This document shows positions 1 through 5,070 of a stretch of 9,678 nucleotides of DNA, in pieces. Under the pieces are notes generated by a model that worked only from the letters and a program-made list of their open reading frames with translations, ran no database searches and was not told the origin of the DNA. Numbering within the stretch: the stretch's first letter is position 1; each line of letters begins with the position of its first letter. The DNA is taken from assembly GCA_035275545.1 (NCBI GenBank), contig DATEMP010000428.1, forward strand, positions 1 to 9,678, in the 5' to 3' direction. Origin of the DNA: WS-11 sp035275545 (GTDB taxonomy: Bacteria; Eisenbacteria; RBG-16-71-46). The position numbers and the translations under genes were made by a program.

Positions 1-1
1 G

Positions 2-820
2 TTCGACCGCGTGGTCGCGGTCGAGCCGGAGGACGCCATGCGCCGCCGGCTGTCGGGAGCCGAGGCGCTCGCAGGCGCGGCCGAGGCGATCCCGGTCGTC
101 GACGGCTCGGCGGACGCAGTCTTCGCCGCCGAGGCCTTCCACAAGTTCGACGGCGAGCGGACGGTGCCCGAGATCGCGCGCGTCCTGCGGCCGGGCGGCA
201 CGCTCGTGGTGCTCGAGGCGGCGGCGCCGGCGCCGGGTCCGTTCGCGCCGTTCCATCGCTTCTACCTGCGCCGCATCGTCCCGCTCGCGGGGCGGCTCTC
301 GCCGGACCCTTCGGCGTACGCGTACCTGAGCCGATCGATCTTCGAGTTCGGATCGGGCCCCGAGTTCGAGGCGGCGCTCGCCGCCGCCGGCTTCCTCACC
401 ACCGGGCGACGCCAGTTCATGCTGGGGGCGACGCGGCTGTGGATCGCGGAACGCGCCGGCCAGGAATCGGCCGCCGGCTCGACCGGCCCCGGGACCGGTC
501 AGGATTTCGCTGCCGCGGCCCCGGGGCGAATGCAAAACGCCCGGGCACACGGGGCGAATGGGGTGAACCTCCCCAGAGGGGCGGACCGGCTGACGGGGGA
601 GTGGCGCGCGTGGACGGGCGTCCAGCTCGCGCTCTCGGTCGCGCTCACCGCGGCGTTCGTCCAGGCGCTGCTGGTGCTCCTCAACTCGCGCGACGACTTG
701 CCCTTGAACGGCTGGCAGCGCAACGGCGCATGGCTGCTCGTGGTGGGCGGGCTGCTGGTCTTCGGCCTCCGATCGGTGCAGCTGGTCCTGCGTTTCCTGG
801 GAGCGCGGACGCGGCCGTAA
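2..820 (+). CDS. UbiE/MenG-like SAM-dependent methyltransferase with C-terminal two-helix membrane tail (5' partial)
   Basis: Class I SAM-dependent methyltransferase. The nearest family pattern is UbiE/MenG, the C-methylases of ubiquinone and menaquinone synthesis. The gene enters from outside the window, so the glycine-rich SAM loop is missing. The frame opens in the acidic SAM-ribose strand (FDRVVAVEPEDAM), followed by VVDGSADAVFAAEAFHKFD and the post-motif RVLRPGGTLVVLE. The next part, with FYLRRIVPLAG, the YAYLSRSI stretch and a closing AAGF, resembles the UbiE C-terminus. The methyltransferase fold should end near 'LWIAERA' (about base 460). The frame then continues without a stop through a Gly/Ala/Pro-rich linker into two hydrophobic segments (about 617-685 and 728-802) and ends at TAA. 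Either this is a real membrane-anchored enzyme or a small membrane protein begins inside the frame (ATG 530 or GTG 563). The methyltransferase call is firm; the quinone substrate is inferred. Confidence 0.7.
   Translation, partial: FDRVVAVEPEDAMRRRLSGAEALAGAAEAIPVVDGSADAVFAAEAFHKFDGERTVPEIARVLRPGGTLVVLEAAAPAPGPFAPFHRFYLRRIVPLAGRLSPDPSAYAYLSRSIFEFGSGPEFEAALAAAGFLTTGRRQFMLGATRLWIAERAGQESAAGSTGPGTGQDFAAAAPGRMQNARAHGANGVNLPRGADRLTGEWRAWTGVQLALSVALTAAFVQALLVLLNSRDDLPLNGWQRNGAWLLVVGGLLVFGLRSVQLVLRFLGARTRP
481..560 (+). repeat. Inverted and direct repeats in the methyltransferase linker
   Basis: GACCGG (481-486) and CCGGTC (495-500) form a 6-bp inverted repeat with an 8-base loop, just after the methyltransferase fold. 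A perfect 10-base direct repeat GGGGCGAATG occurs at 523-532 and 551-560, 28 bases apart. Both lie in the low-complexity linker, where codon use is less G/C-ending than in the flanking parts. Confidence 0.35.
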
Positions 821-834
821 CCTCCCGAAACCGC

Positions 835-851
835 TTGGCATAGGCATTGCC
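835..851 (+). promoter_or_regulatory. Sigma-54 (-24/-12) promoter for the GGDEF gene
   Basis: TTGGCATAGGCATTGCC matches the sigma-54 consensus TGGCACG-N4-TTGC(A/T). The invariant GG (837-838) and GC (849-850) are separated by exactly 10 bases. Mismatches are C to T and G to A at the end of the -24 element and C for A/T after the -12 GC. Taking C850 as -12, transcription would start near 862, leaving a leader of about 33 bases before the ATG at 895. It lies in the gap after the methyltransferase stop, correctly oriented. Confidence 0.7.
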
Positions 852-855
852 TTCT

Positions 856-885
856 CAGGGTTCGGATCAGTCCGTTTCGACCCTG
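856..885 (+). repeat. Inverted repeat between sigma-54 promoter and GGDEF start
   Basis: The arms CAGGGT (856-861) and ACCCTG (880-885) are perfect complements. Inside them CGGA (863-866) pairs with TCCG (871-874) around the loop TCAG. The outer left arm ends at the predicted sigma-54 start point (862), so only the inner stem would be fully transcribed from there. The right arm touches the ribosome-binding site. It could be an operator, a leader structure or chance. Confidence 0.35.
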
Positions 886-890
886 GAAGA
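885..890 (+). promoter_or_regulatory. Ribosome-binding site fixing the GGDEF start at ATG 895
   Basis: GGAAGA lies 4 bases before ATG 895. The in-frame TTG at 847 has no such site and falls inside the -12 element of the sigma-54 promoter, so 895 is the start to use. Confidence 0.6.
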
Positions 891-894
891 CCCG

Positions 895-1905
895 ATGCTT
901 TCGCGAGAGAAGATCCTCGAATCGCTGCTGGATCTCTCCGGCCGTGCGGCGGCGCGCTCGCGCCCCGAACTGCTGAGTACGGTCCTGCGTTCGGCGATGG
1001 CGCTCACCGAGAGCGAGGGAAGCGTCGCGGTGCTCTCGCCGGGGCGGAATCCCGAGCGGTTCACCCTGCGCTGGGGGATGGGCGAGCCCGAGGCGACCCT
1101 GCTGGCGCGCGCCGGCAGCGACGGCCGCCGCCCGATGCTCCACCACGGCAAGCCGGTGCTGATCACCGATGCCTCGGTCGCCGAGCGTGTCGGGCCCGAC
1201 GACCGGTGTCCGGGCGTCGACGCGGGGCCGGCGGCGTTCGTGCCGCTTCGGCTGCGCGACCAGTCGCCCGGCTACCTGGCGGTGTTCCGCCGGCGCGGCG
1301 CGCCCACGTTCAGCGCCGAGGACGTGCGGCTGCTCACGCTGCTCGCGGCCTGGACCGCGATGGCGCTCGAGAACCTGCGCCTGGCGCAGAACGTCGAGAA
1401 GCTCGCGGTCACCGACGACCTCACCCAGGTCTACAACTACCGGTTTCTCAAGAGCGCCTTGCGGCGCGAGATCAAGCGGGCGGGCCGGTACCACCAGGAC
1501 CTGGCCCTGATCATGATCGACGTCGACAATCTCAAGACCTACAACGACCGCCACGGCCACCTGCGCGGCAGCTTCCTGCTGCGCGAGATGGCGGGCCTGT
1601 TCAGCGCCCACGTGCGCTCGTGGGACCTGGTGGCCAAGTACGGCGGCGACGAGTTCACGGTCATCCTCCCGCAGACCGATCTCACCGGCGCCCGCACCGT
1701 GGCCGAGCGGCTGCGCACCGCGGTCGAGGAACACACCTTCCCGCTCGCCGCACCCGGCGAGATCACGGTGAGCATCGGGCTCGCGGCGTTCCCCGCCGAC
1801 GGGCAGACCACCAGCGCGCTGATCGAAACCGCGGACCGTGCGCTCTACCTCGCCAAGCAGCGCGGGCGCAACCAGTCCGCCGACGCGGAGCGCCGCGCGG
1901 CGTAG
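895..1905 (+). CDS. GAF-GGDEF diguanylate cyclase
   Basis: Predicted soluble diguanylate cyclase, 336 residues, making cyclic di-GMP from two GTP. Residues about 20-165 form a GAF-type sensory domain (PAAFVPLRL, then GYLAVFRRRG, then an FSAEDVRLL-type helix). A short linker, VEKLAVTDDLTQVYN, leads into the catalytic domain. The active-site motif is a perfect GGDEF at 250-254 (KYGGDEF). An allosteric product-inhibition site RxxD (R241-SW-D244) sits five residues before it, the standard I-site spacing. The metal/GTP region IDVDNLKTYND (208-218) and the closing SIGLAAFP and ADRALYLAKQRGRN are well conserved. One departure is S226, where the family usually has Asp in GHxxGD. No transmembrane segment is visible, so the signal is probably cytoplasmic. 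The gene appears monocistronic: a sigma-54-type promoter precedes it and a hairpin follows. Activity is predicted from intact motifs; the GAF ligand is unknown. Confidence 0.9.
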   Translation: MLSREKILESLLDLSGRAAARSRPELLSTVLRSAMALTESEGSVAVLSPGRNPERFTLRWGMGEPEATLLARAGSDGRRPMLHHGKPVLITDASVAERVGPDDRCPGVDAGPAAFVPLRLRDQSPGYLAVFRRRGAPTFSAEDVRLLTLLAAWTAMALENLRLAQNVEKLAVTDDLTQVYNYRFLKSALRREIKRAGRYHQDLALIMIDVDNLKTYNDRHGHLRGSFLLREMAGLFSAHVRSWDLVAKYGGDEFTVILPQTDLTGARTVAERLRTAVEEHTFPLAAPGEITVSIGLAAFPADGQTTSALIETADRALYLAKQRGRNQSADAERRAA

Positions 1906-1915
1906 GCGCCACGCG

Positions 1916-1944
1916 TTGCCGTGCGCCACACACGCTGATAGACT
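1916..1944 (+). promoter_or_regulatory. Sigma-70-type promoter for the amino-sugar cassette
   Basis: A -35-like TTGCCG (1916-1921, 4 of 6 consensus bases) and a -10-like TAGACT (1939-1944, 4 of 6) are separated by exactly 17 bases. A TG one base before the -10 gives an extended -10 (TGATAGACT). It sits just after the GGDEF stop and points to the oxidoreductase at 2012. The predicted start point is near 1951. Confidence 0.5.
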
Positions 1945-1951
1945 GCGTCCC

Positions 1952-1986
1952 CCCGGACGCTCGAATGGCGTCCGGGTTGCTGTTTT
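1952..1986 (+). terminator. Perfect 9-bp GC hairpin with T-rich tail
   Basis: The arm CCCGGACGC (1952-1960) pairs perfectly with GCGTCCGGG (1968-1976) around the 7-base loop TCGAATG, followed by TTGCTGTTTT (1977-1986). This has the form of a factor-independent terminator for the GGDEF gene, although the T tract is interrupted. It also begins at the predicted start point of the promoter just upstream, so for the downstream transcript it would be a 5'-end stem-loop. Confidence 0.5.
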
Positions 1987-1998
1987 GAGCCTGAAGGC

Positions 1999-2003
1999 AG
2001 GAG
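1999..2003 (+). promoter_or_regulatory. Ribosome-binding site for GTG start at 2012
   Basis: AGGAG lies 8 bases before GTG 2012. It selects this GTG, which begins directly before the Rossmann strand GIAVVGTG. The same frame is open further upstream, but that part reads through the promoter and hairpin region. Confidence 0.65.
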
Positions 2004-2011
2004 ACCAAGGC

Positions 2012-3049
2012 GTGACCGATAGCGTCGGCATTGCGGTGGTGGGCACCGGGGACTGGGGCGCGAACCTGGTCCGCAACTTCGCGGCGCTCCCCGGGGCGCG
2101 CCTGGTGGCGCTCTGCGACACCGACCCCGGCCGGCTCGCAAAGACCGCCGCGCGCCATCCGGGCGTCTACACCACCGGCCGCGTCGAGGACGTGGCGGCC
2201 CGCGACGACGTGCGCGCGGTGGTGGTGGCGGCGTCCGCGGTCCAGCACTACCCGATCGCCCGGCTGCTGCTCGAGGCGGGCAAGGACGTCTACGTCGAGA
2301 AGCCGCTCGCGCTCCAGGTGGACCACGCCGAGGAGCTGGTGCGCATCGCCCGCGAGCGCGACCGGATCCTGATGGTCGGCCACCTGCTGATCCACCATCC
2401 CGGCGTGCGCTACCTCAAGCAGATGGTCCAGGACGGCACGCTCGGCGAGGTGCTTTACATCTACTCCCAGCGTGTGAACCTGGGAAAAGTCAGGCGCGAC
2501 GAGAACGCGCTGTGGAGTTTCGCGCCCCACGATCTCTCGGTCATCCTCCACCTGCTCGACATGGAGCCGGTCGACGTCGCGGCACGCGGCTCGGCATTCC
2601 TCCAGAGCACGGTCGAGGACGTCGTGTTCCTGCACCTGCGCTTCCCGGGCGGCAAGATGGCGCATGTCCACGTCTCGTGGCTCGACCCCCACAAGCTGCG
2701 CAAGATGACGGTGGTGGGGAGCCAGAAGATGGTGGTGTTCGACGACATGGAGGCGAGCGAGAAGATCCGCGTCTTCGACAAGGGCGTCGACCGCGCCGGC
2801 CAGGTGGTCTCCTACGGCGACGCGCTCTCGGTCCGGAGCGGCGACATCCTGATTCCAAAGATCTCGCTCCAGGAGCCGCTCCGCATCGAGTGCCAGCACT
2901 TCGTCGACTGCGTGCGCGAGCGCAAGGCGCCGCTCACCGACGGCGCCGACGGCCTGCGGGTGGTGCGGGTGCTCGCCGCCGCCCAGCAGTCGCTGACGGC
3001 GGGCGGAACCCCGGTGGCGGTGGCGCCGCAGCCCGCGGGGGTGTCATGA
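2012..3049 (+). CDS. Gfo/Idh/MocA-family NAD(P)-dependent oxidoreductase (probable nucleotide-sugar 3-dehydrogenase)
   Basis: Predicted NAD(P)-dependent sugar dehydrogenase, 345 residues, a normal length for the family. The N-terminal Rossmann fold carries GTGDWG (11-16) and an acidic end to the second strand (CDTD, 35-38). The family signature EKPLA is at 96-100, with catalytic-type K97. The C-terminal half has WSFAPHD (168-174), whose H173 is the likely catalytic histidine, then HVSWLDPHKLRKMTVVGS and FDDMEASEKI. These match the subgroup common in polysaccharide loci, annotated in several bacteria and archaea as UDP-GlcNAc 3-dehydrogenase. It starts at GTG with a strong ribosome-binding site. 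Its TGA overlaps the next ATG (ATGA), so translation is probably coupled. With the acyltransferase and aminotransferase downstream, the likely job is oxidising C3 of a UDP-linked GlcNAc-type sugar to the keto form used for transamination. The exact substrate is inferred from neighbours only. Confidence 0.85.
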   Translation: MTDSVGIAVVGTGDWGANLVRNFAALPGARLVALCDTDPGRLAKTAARHPGVYTTGRVEDVAARDDVRAVVVAASAVQHYPIARLLLEAGKDVYVEKPLALQVDHAEELVRIARERDRILMVGHLLIHHPGVRYLKQMVQDGTLGEVLYIYSQRVNLGKVRRDENALWSFAPHDLSVILHLLDMEPVDVAARGSAFLQSTVEDVVFLHLRFPGGKMAHVHVSWLDPHKLRKMTVVGSQKMVVFDDMEASEKIRVFDKGVDRAGQVVSYGDALSVRSGDILIPKISLQEPLRIECQHFVDCVRERKAPLTDGADGLRVVRVLAAAQQSLTAGGTPVAVAPQPAGVS

Positions 3050-3804
3050 GCCTGATGGTGCATCCCACCGCGGTGCTGGGGCACGGCACCACCATGGGCG
3101 AGGGCTGCACGATCGGCGCCGGCGTGCGCACCGGCAAGGACTGCCGGCTGGGCCACCACGTCGTCATCCACGCCGACACCCAGATCGGCGATCACGTGCG
3201 CGTCGACGACCACGCGACGCTCGGCAAGCTGCCGATGCGGGCCGCGAACTCCGCCACCACCCAGGAGCAGGAGCTGCCGCCGCTCACGGTCGGTGACCTG
3301 TGCATCGTCGGCACCGGGGTGGTGCTCTACCGGGGAGCGGCGATCGACGCCAAGGTGCTGATGGCGGACCTGTGCACGGTGCGCGAGAACGTCACGATCG
3401 GGCGCGGCACGATCGTCGGGCGGGGCGTGACGGTCGAGAACTATTGCACCGTGGGCCGCTACTGCAAGCTCGAGAGCGAGTGCTACCTGACCGCGTACTC
3501 GACGCTCGAGGATCGCGTGTTCGTGGCGCCGGGCGTGGTCACCTCGAACGACAACTACGTCGGGCGCACCGCCGAGCGCTTCAAGCACTTCAAGGGCGTC
3601 ACGGTCCGGAAGGGCGGCCGCATCGGCGCCGGCTCGGTGATCCTCCCGGGCATCGTGATCGGCGAGGACGGCCTGGTGGCGGCGGGCTCGGTGGTGACCC
3701 GTGACGTGCCGCCGCGCACCATCGTCCTGGGCTCGCCCGCCAAGGAGTGGCGGCCGGTCCCGGTCGAACAGCTGCTCGAGAACCAGGGTTGGACGGATTC
3801 ATAG
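3046..3804 (+). CDS. Hexapeptide-repeat (left-handed beta-helix) sugar N-acyltransferase
   Basis: Predicted acyl-CoA-dependent acyltransferase, 252 residues, built almost wholly of hexapeptide repeats ([LIV]-G-x4 periodicity). Examples are MGEGCTIGAG near the N-terminus and IGRGTIVGRGVTVENYCTVG (118-137). The series ends with VRKGGRIGAGSVILPGIVIG (187-206) and the terminal cap VPPRTIVLGSPAKEWRPVP. Two loops interrupt the helix: 61-80 (KLPMRAANSATTQEQELPPL), and 166-185 with SNDNYVGRTAERFKHF, where trimeric sugar N-acetyltransferases usually carry part of the active site. It is longer than WbpD-type enzymes (about 190 residues), mainly from extra N-terminal coils and the first loop. The start ATG overlaps the preceding TGA. 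In context it probably acylates the 3-amino group made by the aminotransferase next door; acetyl-CoA as donor is assumed. An O-acyltransferase or a different acyl donor cannot be excluded. Confidence 0.8.
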   Translation: MSLMVHPTAVLGHGTTMGEGCTIGAGVRTGKDCRLGHHVVIHADTQIGDHVRVDDHATLGKLPMRAANSATTQEQELPPLTVGDLCIVGTGVVLYRGAAIDAKVLMADLCTVRENVTIGRGTIVGRGVTVENYCTVGRYCKLESECYLTAYSTLEDRVFVAPGVVTSNDNYVGRTAERFKHFKGVTVRKGGRIGAGSVILPGIVIGEDGLVAAGSVVTRDVPPRTIVLGSPAKEWRPVPVEQLLENQGWTDS

Positions 3805-3836
3805 GATTCGCAACGCAGGTCGGGGAGGAACGCGCG

Positions 3837-4961
3837 ATGCCCGTCAAAACCGCGGTGAGCGTGCCGCTGCTGGACCTCAAGGCGCAGTACACCGACATCA
3901 AGGCCGAGCTCGACGCCGCGGTGCACCGGGTGCTCGACAGCACGCGGTTCATCGGCGGTCCGGAGGTGAGCGGTCTCGAGGAGGAGATCGCCCGCTATTC
4001 GCAGTGCGCCCACGCGGTGGCGTGCGCGTCGGGCACTGACGCGCTGCTGCTCAGCCTCAAGGCGCTCGGCATCGGGCCGGGTGACGAGGTGGTCACCAGC
4101 GCCTACTCGTTCTTCGCCAGCGCCGGCGTGGTCGTGAACGCCGGGGCGACCCCGGTGTTCGTCGACATCGACCCCACCAGCTACAACCTGGACCCGCACC
4201 GCCTGGAGGCGGCGATCACACCCAACACCAAGGCGGTGATCGCGGTCCATCTCTACGGGCAGTGCTGCGACCTGACGGCGGTCAAGGCGGTGTGCGAGAA
4301 GAAGAAGATCTGGCTGATCGAGGACGCCGCGCAGGCGATCGGGGCGGAGTGGGAGGGACGGCGCGCCGGCTCGATCGGCGACCTCGGCTGCTTCTCGTTC
4401 TTCCCGTCCAAGAACCTGGGTGCGGCCGGCGACGGCGGCATGGTGGTGGCGCAGGACGCGCAGCTCGCCGACCGGGTGCGGCTGCTGCGGGAGCACGGCT
4501 CGCGACCCAAGTACTACCACGCGCTGGTGGGCACCAACTCGCGGCTGGACGCGCTCCAGGCGGCGATCCTGCGCGTCAAGCTCCGGCACCTGGACCGCTG
4601 GAGCGAGAAGCGCGCCCGCAACGCCACGCTCTACGACCAGCTCTTCGAGGGCTCGCGCGTCGGGCGCCCGTACCGCGACCCCCGGGCACGCCACATCTAC
4701 AACCAGTACGTGATCCGGATTTCGGGCCGCGACGCGGTGCGCCAGCAGCTCACCGAGCGCGGCATCGGCACCGAGGTCTACTACCCGGTGCCGCTTCACC
4801 TGCAGCAGTGCTTCGCGATGCTCGGCTATCAGGAGGGCGACCTGCCCCATTCCGAGACCGCGGCCAAGGAAACGCTGGCATTGCCGATCTATCCTGAACT
4901 GACGGAGGAGCAGATTCGCTCGGTCGCGGCTTCGGTGCGCGAAACGATCGAACAAGCCTAG
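3837..4961 (+). CDS. DegT/DnrJ/EryC1/StrS-family PLP sugar aminotransferase (WbpE-like)
   Basis: PLP-dependent aminotransferase of nucleotide keto-sugars, 374 residues, full length. Conserved elements in order are FIGGPEVSGLEEE, the phosphate-binding ASGTDALLLSLKALG (64-78), GDEVVTSAYSFFAS, YNLDPHRLEAAITPNTKAV, HLYGQCCD, EDAAQAIGA with D163 for the pyridine nitrogen, and FSFFPSKNLG with Schiff-base K192. NSRLDALQAAILRVKL and a YYPVPLHLQ C-terminal element follow. Serine before the catalytic lysine (FFPSK) and HLYGQC resemble WbpE, which aminates UDP-3-keto-GlcNAcA with glutamate as donor. The start at ATG 3837 is set by the strong site GGGGAGGAA (3822-3830), 6 bases upstream. It is the last gene of the cassette, 32 bases after the acyltransferase. 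Family assignment is secure. C3 specificity is inferred from the 3-dehydrogenase-like neighbour; C4 or another keto position is possible. Confidence 0.9.
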   Translation: MPVKTAVSVPLLDLKAQYTDIKAELDAAVHRVLDSTRFIGGPEVSGLEEEIARYSQCAHAVACASGTDALLLSLKALGIGPGDEVVTSAYSFFASAGVVVNAGATPVFVDIDPTSYNLDPHRLEAAITPNTKAVIAVHLYGQCCDLTAVKAVCEKKKIWLIEDAAQAIGAEWEGRRAGSIGDLGCFSFFPSKNLGAAGDGGMVVAQDAQLADRVRLLREHGSRPKYYHALVGTNSRLDALQAAILRVKLRHLDRWSEKRARNATLYDQLFEGSRVGRPYRDPRARHIYNQYVIRISGRDAVRQQLTERGIGTEVYYPVPLHLQQCFAMLGYQEGDLPHSETAAKETLALPIYPELTEEQIRSVAASVRETIEQA

Positions 4962-4979
4962 GCACTCACCGGAGCGCGC

Positions 4980-5003
4980 GCCGCCTCCCCGCCCTACGGC
5001 GGC
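4980..5003 (+). terminator. Weak GC hairpin after the amino-sugar cassette
   Basis: GCCGCC (4980-4985) can pair with GGCGGC (4998-5003); a competing short stem is CCGCC (4989-4993) with GGCGG (4998-5002). There is no T tract, only CCGCGCTTCC, so intrinsic termination is doubtful. The remaining roughly 65 bases to the next gene show no recognisable promoter. Confidence 0.2.
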
Positions 5004-5057
5004 CGCGCTTCCAAATCACCGCTACACGGCGCACCGGCCAGCCCCTCGCCGGCGCCC

Positions 5058-5070
5058 GGGCAGTCTGCCC
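5058..5070 (+). repeat. Short hairpin abutting the histidine kinase start codon
   Basis: GGGCA (5058-5062) and TGCCC (5066-5070) form a perfect 5-bp stem with a 3-base loop ending directly at the ATG of the kinase. It occupies the place where a Shine-Dalgarno sequence would be expected, and none is visible. Confidence 0.4.

Noticed and set aside
732..756. Direct repeat GGCTGCT as an activator-binding site upstream of the sigma-54 promoter
   Set aside because: It is explained by repeated leucine codons in a transmembrane segment; no inverted symmetry typical of NtrC-type sites is present.
847..894. TTG start for the GGDEF protein at 847
   Set aside because: It falls in the -12 element of the sigma-54 promoter and has no ribosome-binding site; ATG 895 has GGAAGA just upstream.
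1905..1919. Possible second sigma-54 promoter (AGGCGCCACGCGTTGCC)
   Set aside because: GG and GC are 11 bases apart rather than 10, and the first element is AGGC rather than TGGC; the same TTGCCG fits better as a sigma-70 -35 box.
499..2121. Long open frame on the minus strand
   Set aside because: It lies opposite the methyltransferase tail, the GGDEF gene and the start of the oxidoreductase, is rich in Arg, Ala, Gly and Pro without family motifs, and arises from GC-rich third positions.
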